From positions 1,408,554-1,472,553 of the forward strand of contig JAVDKL010000001.1 in assembly GCA_030849965.1 (NCBI GenBank): a DNA stretch of 64,000 bases. The letters run 5' to 3'. Position 1 is the first letter of the stretch. Each line of letters starts with the position of its first letter. Below are positions 37,034 to 46,031 of the stretch, piece by piece. The notes beneath the pieces are model-generated. The model worked only from the letters and a program-made list of their open reading frames with translations, was not told where the DNA came from and ran no database searches. This stretch comes from Schauerella fraxinea (lineage in GTDB: Bacteria > Pseudomonadota > Gammaproteobacteria > Burkholderiales > Burkholderiaceae_B). A program made the position numbers and the translations under genes.

Positions 37034-37998
37034 TGACCCATCACCGTGCGATACAACCGAAGCCAGTTGCCGTGCGTCAATTGGCGCACCTCCTCGGCGT
37101 TGAACCCCACACGTGCCAAGGCAGGTTCGACGTTGCCCAAGTCCTCCACGGCCTTGAACCAGTCCGGTGGCGCGGCCTTGCCGGGGCGCGCCGCCGAGCC
37201 CGCGCCGAAGTCGGTGCCGCGGGTCCAGTTTCCCTTGCGCATCCAGTCCAGGTCGCGTTGCGTGGTGCCATGGCTTTTATCGGTGCCGATACCAACATGA
37301 TCGATGCCGGCAATGTCCACCGTTCGAGCGACGAGTTCGCACCATTTGTCTACCGTCGAGCAGAATTCGTCGCCAGAAATATTGCGGTACGCGGCGCAAC
37401 CGATCACACCACCGTTGGCACGCAACGCATGCAGTACATCGTCGGTCTTGTTGCGTTTGTGTGGATAAACACTGTCGGGATTGGCGTGGGTGATCGCCAC
37501 TGGCTGCGTCGAATGTTCAATGGCTTCGCGCGACGTACGATTGCCCACGTGCGACAGATCGATCACCACGCCGCAACGATTCATCTCACGAATGACTTCC
37601 TTGCCGAAGCGTGCCAGACCGGAGTCGTGCTCCTCGTAGCAACTCCCGCCCAGTTCGTTCTGATTGTTGTAGGTGAGTTGAATCACCCGCACGCCCAGAT
37701 CCGCAAAGAGTTCGACAAAACCGATGTGTCCTTCCAGGAGATTGGCGTTCTGAAACCCAAGCAGGATCGCTACCTTGCCTTGCGCGACCAGAGCTTCGAT
37801 CTGGGCGGCAGTGGTCGCGATGCCCACAAGATCCTCGTTCGCCCGAACCAGTTGCCGCCAGGCATCAATCGACTCAAGGGACGGTACCGCCCCCTCCCAA
37901 AATCCCAGCGTGGGGGTCACACATCCCACATTGCCCTTCTTGAGGCGCTCGAAGACGTCGCGGTCGAAATAGCCGCATTGCAGCCCATCAATAATCAC
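37030..37998 (-). CDS. Peptidase M19 (renal dipeptidase) homologue with altered metal site
   Basis: This 322-residue TIM-barrel protein matches membrane-dipeptidase-like enzymes. VVIDLSHVGNRTSREAIEHS, PVAITHANPDSVYPHKRNKT and IDHVGIGTDKSHG supply the two later His and the last Asp. The first metal motif HxD (usually VDGHND) reads IDGLQCG. The bridging Glu position reads LGFQNAN, with Gln83. Three of six canonical ligands are therefore missing, and at most one metal site is intact. Related M19-like proteins with this altered start do occur in catabolic operons. The reaction is unknown. It lies 32 bp after the preceding gene. Confidence 0.8.
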   Translation of the reverse strand: MIIDGLQCGYFDRDVFERLKKGNVGCVTPTLGFWEGAVPSLESIDAWRQLVRANEDLVGIATTAAQIEALVAQGKVAILLGFQNANLLEGHIGFVELFADLGVRVIQLTYNNQNELGGSCYEEHDSGLARFGKEVIREMNRCGVVIDLSHVGNRTSREAIEHSTQPVAITHANPDSVYPHKRNKTDDVLHALRANGGVIGCAAYRNISGDEFCSTVDKWCELVARTVDIAGIDHVGIGTDKSHGTTQRDLDWMRKGNWTRGTDFGAGSAARPGKAAPPDWFKAVEDLGNVEPALARVGFNAEEVRQLTHGNWLRLYRTVMGQ

Positions 37999-38030
37999 TA
38001 TTCACTCCCAGGGGTTGAGATGACAACGCG

Positions 38031-38747
38031 TCAATGCGGATGACGCAAGAGCGCGATATCGGTGTCGTCATCGGCGGGCGGCCGGCCGATGACCGTGCCG
38101 TCGTCCTGCACGATGGTGGGACCGGCATGCCGGCGTGATGTGACCGAGTCCGGCGACAACGCCTTCTTCGATGCTTCATACAGGGGCCACCACTGCGCTT
38201 CGGCCACGTCGAATCCCTCGCGTAACGCCTGTTGCAGGCATGGATTCGACATCGTTGCCTCAGCACCGGACGCTGCTTCGGCGTACACCCGGCCGCCCTC
38301 TTCGTCGAGATCGAACACGGCTCGAATGCCGTAGCGCGCCGCGTGCGGCACGATCGCGAAGAGCTCCGCCGGCTCGGTCACGCCCGCAATTCGGCACTCG
38401 CACGAACCGTCCTGGCGCACCTTCGCCACGATCTGATCCAGCCAGATCGGCAACACCAACCAGGCATGCAACTGCGGTGCCGTGACCGCCATGTAGGTGG
38501 CATAACGCTGTACCGACACCTTCGCAAGATGGGCGGCGCCCACTCTGAGCGACGTCTGGCGGTCGGTATCGGCCAACCCCACAAACCCGGCGCGGCCAAG
38601 CGCTTGCGATGTGAGCACCACATCTCGGACGGCCGGCGCATAGCCGCTGCCGATATCCAGTGTCAGCAAGATACGTTCGACGATCAGCCGAGCTTCCCGC
38701 ACCGAAATCGTCAGGCGGCGTGGCGGGAGATTCACAACGGGGGACAT
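38031..38747 (-). CDS. Conserved protein of unknown function (238 aa)
   Basis: I do not recognise this protein with certainty. The N-terminal LTISVREARLIVERILLTLD with DVVLTSQALGRAGFVGL faintly recalls the helical start of type-2 malate/lactate dehydrogenases or DUF3726-like proteins. The remainder shows no catalytic motif, no signal peptide and no membrane segment. The ATG at 38747 forms a TGATG junction with the previous stop and has AGGAG seven bases upstream, so it is preferred to the ATG at 38774. The tight coupling to the 573-residue protein upstream suggests that the two products act together. Confidence 0.75.
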   Translation of the reverse strand: MSPVVNLPPRRLTISVREARLIVERILLTLDIGSGYAPAVRDVVLTSQALGRAGFVGLADTDRQTSLRVGAAHLAKVSVQRYATYMAVTAPQLHAWLVLPIWLDQIVAKVRQDGSCECRIAGVTEPAELFAIVPHAARYGIRAVFDLDEEGGRVYAEAASGAEATMSNPCLQQALREGFDVAEAQWWPLYEASKKALSPDSVTSRRHAGPTIVQDDGTVIGRPPADDDTDIALLRHPH

Positions 38748-40468
38748 CAGCGGGGCTCCTGGGGGAAAAACCAATCGGTTGCCACACCCGCGGCCATATC
38801 TGCCGGCGTGGGTGCGCCATGAAACAGCACACCCCGCAGATTTCTGCCGAGGTAATCGCGCGCCTTGTCCACGCCATGCATGCCCACGTTCATCAAGCGA
38901 ACGATGTCGACCGGAACGAACTGTTCATCCATGATGTTCATATGCGGGGAGTGCGCATCGAGGCCGCGCAACGTCTGCACGCGCGCAACGATGTTGCGCA
39001 ATTGCGGGGAGCGCATCAGGACATCGCCGACCGTGTCGTGCGGGGCGGCATCCAGCAATGCCGCGTGCAGATCGCGCGCCAGGCGCGGCAGGTCCAAGCC
39101 GAGGTTGAAAGCGTATTCGACCTCGGCGGCCGGCCCGCGACGCGGCTCCTCGGCAGAGACCGACTTGTACCAAATATGGCGCCGCGCCGCCTCGCTGTCG
39201 ACGTCCATCTCGAACGCCCACGCATACTCACGCCGCACCAGTTCGCGCAGGTCGGCGGCCGGCATATCCGGCTCCACGAGAAAATCCTCACTGACCGCCA
39301 GCTTTTCAGCTTCTCGGTCGCACACATCCGGGACCAATTCAGTCAGCAACCCCAGCAGACATTGGCAGGTTTCTTCATGCACATGCGCCTGGGCCCACCG
39401 CGCAAGCTGACCGAACAGATCGGACGAACCCGCGGTCGTTTGGCCACGCAGTCGGTCAAGCGTCTCGCGCACCTGGGCAAGCTCGCTGGCCACCATGGCG
39501 CTATCGGCAAAGCGCTCGTACTCCATGCGGTCTTCGCGGCGGAACGCGATCGTGCGCGCGATCATCCGATCCAGCATGACGACCTCTTGCGATTCGGCAT
39601 CCACCCGCAAGGCGCAGGCGGCCTGGATCGCCTGCTGACGTGCGGTCAGCCAATTGTGGATCAGGCGGGGATGGTTGTTGACGAAAAGAATCAACCCCAG
39701 GGCCGATCCGTTTCCGACGCCGAGATAGCGCTGAATGGCGGGGTCAATGTCTGGCGCCTCAGGATTGCGGACACGCGCCAGATGGTGTGCCAGGTCGATC
39801 GAGAACGTTCGCATCATGTACGCGCTGAGCATCTGCGCGTCCAAGGGCCGGCGTAGGGGATGATCGGCCTCCAGCGAAAGAAAGCTGCGCGTGCCGAACG
39901 TACCGTTGCCGTCCAGCCCGGTGTTGCGCATCAGATAGCACACTTCTGAGAGCACGCCGATATCCGGTTGCTCTCCTGCCACCAAGGCCTGCACGGTGTG
40001 ATCGAATGCGCGCGAACTGCGGTTGGCGCGTGCCCAGATCAACGTGCCGGGCGTGGCACGGCCCTCATAAAGTTTAGGCAGTTCGACCGCCATCGCGTTG
40101 AGATCGGCATCCGAGACGCGGCCTTCTGTAAGCGCGCCCATCATGTCCCAGGAACGGCCGATGATGCGTCCAGTCTTGCCCTGCGCAGTGGGCGCAAACG
40201 ACAGCACCGAAAAGCTGAAGACCATGGCGCCGGTGTCGATGTGATAGACGGCGGTGCCGACGGCATTGGCGTCGATGCGCCAATCGTGCAAGACGATGCG
40301 CCAGCGCTCCTTCAGCGCCTTCGCCATCATCGAGCGCGATACGCTGAGGCGGCTCGGTTGCAGCATTGCGAGATGCGCGGGCAACATCGGATGAAATGAG
40401 TCCGGTATTGCCGGCGCAACAGCTCCTGAAGACGAAAGCGCCAAGGTGACAGGATCGGAGGAGGACAT
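38747..40468 (-). CDS. Protein of unknown function (573 aa), first gene of the catabolic operon
   Basis: I do not recognise the family. The protein is soluble-looking, with no signal peptide or membrane helix. It includes a beta-rich N-terminal part (IVLHDWRIDANAVGTAVYHI; MVFSFSVLSFAPTAQGKTGR), a central helical part (LIHNWLTARQQAIQAACALR) and a C-terminal helical part (VEYAFNLGLDLPRLARDLHA). An HVHEETCQC segment near residue 375 is Cys/His-rich but not a clear metal motif. The start at 40468 was chosen over 40534 because the latter runs into the palindromic operator. It opens the operon that continues through dipeptidase, aminotransferase, ThDP-enzyme and transporter genes. Confidence 0.75.
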   Translation of the reverse strand: MSSSDPVTLALSSSGAVAPAIPDSFHPMLPAHLAMLQPSRLSVSRSMMAKALKERWRIVLHDWRIDANAVGTAVYHIDTGAMVFSFSVLSFAPTAQGKTGRIIGRSWDMMGALTEGRVSDADLNAMAVELPKLYEGRATPGTLIWARANRSSRAFDHTVQALVAGEQPDIGVLSEVCYLMRNTGLDGNGTFGTRSFLSLEADHPLRRPLDAQMLSAYMMRTFSIDLAHHLARVRNPEAPDIDPAIQRYLGVGNGSALGLILFVNNHPRLIHNWLTARQQAIQAACALRVDAESQEVVMLDRMIARTIAFRREDRMEYERFADSAMVASELAQVRETLDRLRGQTTAGSSDLFGQLARWAQAHVHEETCQCLLGLLTELVPDVCDREAEKLAVSEDFLVEPDMPAADLRELVRREYAWAFEMDVDSEAARRHIWYKSVSAEEPRRGPAAEVEYAFNLGLDLPRLARDLHAALLDAAPHDTVGDVLMRSPQLRNIVARVQTLRGLDAHSPHMNIMDEQFVPVDIVRLMNVGMHGVDKARDYLGRNLRGVLFHGAPTPADMAAGVATDWFFPQEPR

Positions 40469-40491
40469 CGGCACAGCGTTCCTATAAGTTC

Positions 40492-40508
40492 GTATTCTTC
40501 TAGAATAC
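40492..40508. promoter_or_regulatory. Palindromic operator candidate for the IclR regulator
   Basis: A perfect inverted repeat, GTATTCT-TCT-AGAATAC, lies 24 bp upstream of the 573-residue protein start and 131 bp upstream of iclR. A further AGAATAC half-site is at 40522-40528. Size and placement between divergent genes fit an IclR-type operator controlling both directions. Confidence 0.6.
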
Positions 40509-40639
40509 ACATGATTTTTATAGAATACGCACATGATGAAGACGTGTAAACGTCGCGACCGCGGTTTTGCGGGATATCCCTAGGAAGGTAAAACCCGCAC
40601 CCCGGCCTGCGCTTTACATCGAAATCGGCGTGACTTAGG

Positions 40640-41416
40640 ATGACCACCCCCAGGCTTATTCCTCAAATCATGACGTCTGCCGCAGCCAGCCAGGGCGTGC
40701 GCCCACTCAGCTCCGTCCTCAAAACCCTGGCTGTGCTGGATCTGCTGGGTGCTTCCCCGCGTCCCATGAAGTTGGCCGAGATCACCGCCCGAGTGGGGGG
40801 TAATCGCGCCACGGTCTATCAGAAGGTGATCACGCTGGTGGAAGCCGGCTGGGTCGAGGTGGATGACGATGGCGCCTATCGGCTCACGTTCCACGCGGCG
40901 CGCGTGGGCGACGCCGCCTTCGAGCAGGCAAGCCTTGGCGAACGCGCCACTGCAGTCATGCAGAAGTTGGTATTCGATTCAGGCGAGACCGCATCGCTTG
41001 CGGTCATCAGCGGCTTGCATGCGGCTTTGGCCAAACGCGTTGAGGCGAAGGGCGTATTGCGGGCCGACGTGCATGTAGGCACGACGTTCTCTCTGGAGAT
41101 CAGTGCATCGGGTCGGGTATTGTCGGCTTACGCCGATGCAGAACTACAGCACCAGTTGCGGGCCCGGGGCGCAGCACTGCCCGACCCCGGCATCATGGCC
41201 GATGTCGTGTCGCAGGGGTATGCCATATCCAGCGGTCTCGAAATACCGGGCATTCTTGCGCTGGCCGTGCCGGTATTCAACGCTTCCGAAAAATGCGTGG
41301 CGGCGCTGTCGCTCGTGACGCCAGCTAGCCGATTCGATGTCGAGCGGCTGCTACCGCCGATGCAGCGTGCCGCCGATGCGCTCAATGCGCTGTTGACCGG
41401 CAGCACGCAGGCCTGA
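40640..41416 (+). CDS. IclR-family transcriptional regulator
   Basis: This 258-residue regulator has an N-terminal winged helix-turn-helix (KLAEITARVGGNRATVYQKV) and a C-terminal effector domain (SLEISASGRVLSAYADAELQ; GLEIPGILALAVPVFNASEK). It faces the catabolic/transport operon across a 171-bp gap that holds a palindrome, so it is the probable local regulator, responding to a pathway metabolite. The start is uncertain: ATG 40640 has only a TAGG directly before it, and ATG 40670 is an alternative. Confidence 0.9.
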   Translation: MTTPRLIPQIMTSAAASQGVRPLSSVLKTLAVLDLLGASPRPMKLAEITARVGGNRATVYQKVITLVEAGWVEVDDDGAYRLTFHAARVGDAAFEQASLGERATAVMQKLVFDSGETASLAVISGLHAALAKRVEAKGVLRADVHVGTTFSLEISASGRVLSAYADAELQHQLRARGAALPDPGIMADVVSQGYAISSGLEIPGILALAVPVFNASEKCVAALSLVTPASRFDVERLLPPMQRAADALNALLTGSTQA

Positions 41417-41417
41417 G

Positions 41418-42782
41418 TTACTTCGCCTTCAACAGCTCGCCCACTTCCAGCAAGACCATTTCGTTGTCATCCGCGACGTTGGGATCGCGGCTGCTGGAGA
41501 ACGGCAGGTTGTTGTCGTTGCCCACCACAATGTGCGTGGCATCCACGACGTCCACATTCTCGATCGTGAAGAACGGGAACGTCAGCACACCGTTGTTCAA
41601 CGGTTTGCGCGCCACTTTTTGCGGGTCTTTGATATCGAGCAGATCGATATAGCCCACCTTGCGCAGCGACTTGCCCACATTGCTGTCGTCGAAGGCCACC
41701 TTGTACACGCGCTTGAACTTGGCGATATCCGAGAAGCAGGTTGTGCCCTTCTCGCCCGCCGGGCACGCCTTGTCGGCCGTGCCTTCGCCATTGTCGCGCT
41801 CGATGATGAGCCCGCTCGTGGCATCGATCATATTGAAGTCGCCAATCGCGTAGCCGGGCTGCTCCAACGGGTACATCCAGTGCCGGCCCGTCCACGCTTC
41901 CTGCTTCACGTCGAACTCGAGCACGCGCAGCGCGCTTTTGCCTTCGTACTGTTCGGGACCTTTGCTCGCAGCATCCCACAACGGCCCTTCAAGCAGCGCA
42001 TACAACTTGCTGCCATCCTTGGAGGCAGCCATGCCCTCGAACCCCTTGGAGCGACGCACCTGGAAATTCATGGCATCGGCCGGCCATCCGGGAGTCGCGA
42101 CAGCGGTGTTATCGGGCGAGCGTACCGGCTTGCCGTCGACCAACGTATCGAACACCTTCAACACGCGTCCCTGCATATCGGTCTTGATCAGGTACGGTCC
42201 GAACTCGTCGCCGATCCAGATCGCGCCGCCCGCAAATTGAAAGCTCTCGGGATCGAAATCGGCACCGGTCAGATAGCGGGTTTTCGAACCTTCCTGAACG
42301 ATGCGAAACGGCACCTGCTTGTTGGGATCGCTCAAGAATACGGTCGCCAGACGCTGGAACTTGCCCGTTTTGAAATCGATTTTGTAGTGATTGAGATAGA
42401 GCATCGAATCGGCCGAATTCGCCTTCGCACCCAAGCCGTTATCGGTCAGGATCCAGAAGCTGCCATCGGGCATGTGCTTGATGCCCGAATGCCCTTGCGC
42501 CGGTTGCCCCTTGAACGGCACCGACATGCCGGTGGGCCGATTGTTCGACATGCCCATTACCGTGCCGACTTTCTCGGTACGTTTGCCATTGGAAAACTTG
42601 CCACTCGTGGCGAGATCGGCGGGCGCGTTCTCGGGCGGCGTAATGAAGCTGGCTGCCGGCAAGACGGCGTGCCCGGCCAACGTGGCGGGATAGGCTGAGG
42701 CGGCGGTTTGCGCGTGTGCAGCGAGCGACACACTGCACAATGCAGCGGCGATGAACGTAGAGGTGACGGTATTGAAGCGCAT
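41418..42782 (-). CDS. Secreted esterase-like/phytase-like beta-propeller protein
   Basis: This 454-residue protein has a signal peptide (MRFNTVTSTFIAAALCSVSL, ending AAHAQ). A domain of the 'esterase-like activity of phytase' family follows: GHSGIKHMPDGSFWILTDNG, AIWIGDEFGPYLIKTD, GFEGMAASKDGSKLYALLEG and MYPLEQPGYAIGDFNMID. These match the acidic, propeller-forming repeats of that family. It is probably periplasmic; the substrate is unknown. The ATG at 42782 is chosen because it starts the signal peptide; a longer frame to 43070 would run into the tRNA. It is convergent with iclR, with one base between the stops. Confidence 0.85.
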   Translation of the reverse strand: MRFNTVTSTFIAAALCSVSLAAHAQTAASAYPATLAGHAVLPAASFITPPENAPADLATSGKFSNGKRTEKVGTVMGMSNNRPTGMSVPFKGQPAQGHSGIKHMPDGSFWILTDNGLGAKANSADSMLYLNHYKIDFKTGKFQRLATVFLSDPNKQVPFRIVQEGSKTRYLTGADFDPESFQFAGGAIWIGDEFGPYLIKTDMQGRVLKVFDTLVDGKPVRSPDNTAVATPGWPADAMNFQVRRSKGFEGMAASKDGSKLYALLEGPLWDAASKGPEQYEGKSALRVLEFDVKQEAWTGRHWMYPLEQPGYAIGDFNMIDATSGLIIERDNGEGTADKACPAGEKGTTCFSDIAKFKRVYKVAFDDSNVGKSLRKVGYIDLLDIKDPQKVARKPLNNGVLTFPFFTIENVDVVDATHIVVGNDNNLPFSSSRDPNVADDNEMVLLEVGELLKAK

Positions 42783-42941
42783 GGCCTGAGCGGCTCCCAC
42801 ATGGAAAGAACGCACACGATGCGGCATGCTTGTGTCATGACCATGACAGGGGCGTTGCGGAGCAATGCGAGCGTTGCCAGACTCGCTCGAAGGATGGGGC
42901 GGATGGTGCTGAGTGCCGCAAATGAACTGGCAAAAAAGCAC

Positions 42942-42980
42942 AAAAAAAAGGCCTCGAAGCATTCGCTTTGAGACCTTTTT
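42942..42980 (-). terminator. Terminator of tRNA-Arg copy 1
   Basis: A hairpin (42945-42960 with 42965-42980, one C/A mismatch, loop ATTC) ends in a run of eight T on the minus strand. It lies about 30 bp after the tRNA-Arg 3' end. Confidence 0.75.
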
Positions 42981-43008
42981 CAAACCATGGATGAACCATG
43001 GAAAATTC

Positions 43009-43085
43009 TGGTGCGCCCGGCAGGATTCGAACCCACGACCCCTTGGTTCGTAGCCAAGTACTCTATCCAACTGAGCTACGGGCGC
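43009..43085 (-). tRNA. tRNA-Arg (anticodon ACG), copy 1
   Basis: A 77-nt tRNA including an encoded CCA. The acceptor stem is GCGCCCG/CGGGCGC, the anticodon stem CTTGG/CCAAG with loop CTACGAA (anticodon ACG), and the T-loop TTCGAAT. A of the anticodon is expected to be edited to inosine by TadA. The sequence is identical to the copy at 47192-47268. Confidence 0.97.
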
Positions 43086-43145
43086 TTTGGTAAAGAGGCG
43101 ACTTTATACCATGAAATTTTGACGGTTTGCAAATCAGCGCTAACT

Positions 43146-44651
43146 TTATTGGCAGCCGTTTTTCTTGAAGTCGATCACCATGAAGCCATCGTGTGCATAG
43201 CTGTCGAAGCGTTCGCCACGTACTTTGTATTGCGGCAGGCAAGTTGTGCGAATCACCTCGGGCACATCTTCCGTTTCGATAAACGGATAGTTGATCCCGA
43301 AGAGCGCCAGATAAAGTTCGCTTGTCCAGCCCGTATCGTCCAACGTTTGCGGCAGTACCGTATCGAGCACCGGAAAATGATTCAGGATCAACGCGGCGAC
43401 CGGCGAAGGTTTGACCAAGCCGTGGAAGTACATGCCGCGCGGTGCCCCCTCGCGCGTGTTGTCCAGACGGCTCAAGATGCTCGAAGCGATCACGCTGTCG
43501 TAGCGCTCCTGGGCGTGCAATGCATTGCCGTACGCAAACACCAACGAATACGCATAGATCATCGGCACGAGCAAAAAATAGCGCAGGATCGCGGCGCGCT
43601 TTTCGATGGTCAACAAGAACATCAGCGCGACCGCATAAAGCGCCGCGCCGAAGCCGATCATCGTGCGCGGCTCCATCACGGGGTCCTTCAGCGCCAGCAG
43701 GATGCCGAAGACGAAAACGGGGATGCAGAAGGTCGCGATCACGGCCAGGGCTGCGACCACCACGCCCGCAGCGCTGCGGTAAATGGTGGCATAGCGGCCG
43801 GCGCGATAAAGCGTGCCAAAAAGCGCCACAATCGTAAGCGGCAACAAAATCCACATGGTGCTGGGCGTCAATGCCGTGCCCAGAGTGGTGTAGCCGGTTT
43901 GAATATTGCGCCACACGGCGGCAGGTAAATCGCCATTGAGCGAGACGAAGTCGCGGTGCGACATTGCATAGCTGCCCTGCACCAACTGACTGGCGGTGAC
44001 TTCGTACAGCACATTGCTCAACACCAGCGCGCCCACGCGCACACCCAACTCGCGCCAGATCGCGGTGGGCGTGGCTTGACGCGCCACGGCATACAGCACG
44101 GCCGTAATCGACAGGATGATGTAGGCGTTGAGCGCGGCCTGATACAGGCACAGCAGCAAGAACAAACACACCGTCGACCAGAGCAGTTCGATTTTCCATT
44201 CGCGCCGCAACGTAAACGGGGCGATGGCGAACGCCAGGGCCAGACACATGCTCCACACGTCGAAGCGATAAGACAGGTTGGAGAGAAAGAATGGATTGGC
44301 CATCAGCAGGAACGCGGCCATCATTGCGATTGGCCGGGTCGACACAGGCTGCACCCGGCACAGGCCCCACAGCGCCAACGCCACGCTGATCGCACCCAGC
44401 ACCAGTGGCAACGGCGCGAGATCGACGACGATAGGCTCGGAGATGCGCAGATTGAGCAGCATCATGATGCCGTCGGCGAGCGGACGACCGTTGGTGGACC
44501 ACGACGCGTAGCCATTGGCAACGCGGTCGAGATCGTCAAGGTAGTACACGTTTGCCAGCGCAATCGGCAGTACGTAAAACAGGCACATGGCCAGCGCCAG
44601 CGTCAACAGGAACTTGGACGGCGTAGTACGGAGTGATTCCACGGATGACAT
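43146..44651 (-). CDS. GtrII-type glucosyltransferase family membrane protein
   Basis: This 501-residue protein has about ten hydrophobic segments. The N-terminal periplasmic loop YYLDDLDRVANGYASWSTNG followed by RPLADGIM matches the 'DDxxRxxxGxxxWxxxGRPL' start of the GtrII family. In Shigella phage SfII that enzyme glucosylates O-antigen from undecaprenyl-phosphate-glucose. It should modify a surface glycan in the periplasm. The usual partners gtrA (flippase) and gtrB (bactoprenol glucosyltransferase) are not adjacent. It lies 60 bp 5' of a tRNA-Arg on the same strand. The ATG at 44651 is followed by a charged N-terminus and the first helix. Confidence 0.75.
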   Translation of the reverse strand: MSSVESLRTTPSKFLLTLALAMCLFYVLPIALANVYYLDDLDRVANGYASWSTNGRPLADGIMMLLNLRISEPIVVDLAPLPLVLGAISVALALWGLCRVQPVSTRPIAMMAAFLLMANPFFLSNLSYRFDVWSMCLALAFAIAPFTLRREWKIELLWSTVCLFLLLCLYQAALNAYIILSITAVLYAVARQATPTAIWRELGVRVGALVLSNVLYEVTASQLVQGSYAMSHRDFVSLNGDLPAAVWRNIQTGYTTLGTALTPSTMWILLPLTIVALFGTLYRAGRYATIYRSAAGVVVAALAVIATFCIPVFVFGILLALKDPVMEPRTMIGFGAALYAVALMFLLTIEKRAAILRYFLLVPMIYAYSLVFAYGNALHAQERYDSVIASSILSRLDNTREGAPRGMYFHGLVKPSPVAALILNHFPVLDTVLPQTLDDTGWTSELYLALFGINYPFIETEDVPEVIRTTCLPQYKVRGERFDSYAHDGFMVIDFKKNGCQ

Positions 44652-44741
44652 CGGGCAAAACGTTCAACTTCGGCACGCGGCGAACGCGGCCGGCCAATCC
44701 GCACTTTGCCCGATTTGCGCGCCCTAAAGTAGTGCAGAATC

Positions 44742-44781
44742 AAAAAAAACGGGAAAGTTGGCGTTTTAGCAACTTTCCCGT
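44742..44781 (-). terminator. Rho-independent terminator downstream of the betaine-type binding-protein gene
   Basis: A 12-bp perfect stem (44749-44760 with 44770-44781, ACGGGAAAGTTG) and a 9-base loop are followed on the minus strand by eight T residues. It ends the transcript that includes array B. The 44652-44957 gap otherwise holds only that array. Confidence 0.88.
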
Positions 44782-44859
44782 CTTGCACCATGGCGCCGTG
44801 ATGCGGCGCACGATGTCGCGACTGACATCAGGCTGAAGTACGCGTCTCGTCATCGGCAA

Positions 44860-44943
44860 ATTCGATCTGCTCGATTCGATCTTGCTGATACGACCTTGTT
44901 CATTCCGCTTTGTCGATACGCCCGGGTTGATATGGCTCGATCA
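44860..44943. repeat. Tandem array with 14-bp period (array B)
   Basis: Six consecutive 14-bp units begin at 44860, 44874, 44888, 44902, 44916 and 44930. The best two read ATTCGATCTGCTCG and ATTCGATCTTGCTG; later units are degenerate (ATACGACCTTGTTC). The array starts 14 bp 3' of the minus-strand gene stop and precedes its terminator, so it lies in the 3' untranslated part of that transcript. Confidence 0.75.
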
Positions 44944-44957
44944 ACCGCATGAGCGCG

Positions 44958-45977
44958 TTACACGCCGTCGAGTTTTTGCGCGACGCGTGCGGCGACGTCC
45001 GCCGGCACCCAATTCTTCCACACGTCGGGGTACTGCTTCATGAAATACGTAGACGCTTCCGACATCTCAAGCCCCGCGCGCTCCATATGGCCCAGCGCGT
45101 TGGTGAGCGTGTCTTCAGGCACGGATACGCGACTTAAGAATTCAACGAGCGTGGGCGCTTTCGCTGCGAAGTCGGTGTTGACGGCAGTGGCGACGGGATA
45201 AGGCTGCAGCCCGGTGGGCTGGGGATCGGCGCATTTGGGATCGGCGATGCATTCCAGCTTCTTTTCATCTGCCGGGGGCATCTCGAGCTTGACCAGATCC
45301 AGCGATCCGATCAACGACGTCGGCGTCCAGTAATAGAACACGATGTCGCGCTTGCGCTTGTAAGCCGACACGATGGCCGCCCGCTGCGCTGCCGAACTGC
45401 CCGGCGAGTACACCGTGTACTCATCATCGAGCTTGAAAGCGCGCGCCAGATTGCTCGTCAGCGTGCCGCACGTCCAGCCGATCGCGCAACCGTAGATGCG
45501 ACCGCGGCCGGGGTCTTCGCTGTCGGCAAAAACGTCTTTGCGTCCCACCAAGTCTTGGGCGCGTTTCAGGTCCGGATATTTTTCAGCCGTATAACGCGGC
45601 ACATACCAGCCATCCGTGCCGGTGAAAACGGTACCCACCTGCTTGATCTTGCCCGAGGCCACCGCCTTGTCCCACGGCTCTTGCATCTGCGTGATCCAGA
45701 CCTCGGTGTTGATATCGACGTCACCGCGCTGCAGGGCGGCAAACATCGGCAAGGTGTCGCCCTGCTCCATCTGCGTCTTGCAACCGTAGCCGTGCTCGAC
45801 GATAAAGCGCTGCACACCCACCAGCATGAGATTGGATTCCCAATTCATGCCGCCGAATTTCACTGGCCGATCCAGCTCACATGATGGCGCTTGCGCGCGC
45901 GCGTCGAATCCCAAAGTGGCCCCCACGAGCAATGTGGCGGCGATGAATGTTTGGTTGATTCGCATGCGATAGGTCAT
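44958..45977 (-). CDS. Glycine-betaine/choline-type ABC substrate-binding protein (orphan)
   Basis: This 339-residue periplasmic protein has a signal peptide (about residues 1-29, ending DARAQA) and an OpuAC/ProX-type domain. Markers are KFGGMNWESNLMLVG, TLPMFAALQRGDVDINTEVW, YGCAIGWTCGTLTSNLARAF and DIVFYYWTPTSLIGSLDLVK (aromatic cage region). A Cys-containing insert (LECIADPKCADPQPTG) may be disulfide-bonded. No permease or ATPase gene is adjacent, so it must serve a transporter encoded elsewhere. The ATG at 45977 was chosen for the signal peptide; ATG 45965 is an alternative. Confidence 0.85.
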   Translation of the reverse strand: MTYRMRINQTFIAATLLVGATLGFDARAQAPSCELDRPVKFGGMNWESNLMLVGVQRFIVEHGYGCKTQMEQGDTLPMFAALQRGDVDINTEVWITQMQEPWDKAVASGKIKQVGTVFTGTDGWYVPRYTAEKYPDLKRAQDLVGRKDVFADSEDPGRGRIYGCAIGWTCGTLTSNLARAFKLDDEYTVYSPGSSAAQRAAIVSAYKRKRDIVFYYWTPTSLIGSLDLVKLEMPPADEKKLECIADPKCADPQPTGLQPYPVATAVNTDFAAKAPTLVEFLSRVSVPEDTLTNALGHMERAGLEMSEASTYFMKQYPDVWKNWVPADVAARVAQKLDGV

Positions 45978-46031
45978 CGGGTGGTTTCCCCTTCCAAGTG
46001 TGAAAAAAGGGGTCGATGATAACAAGCACCA

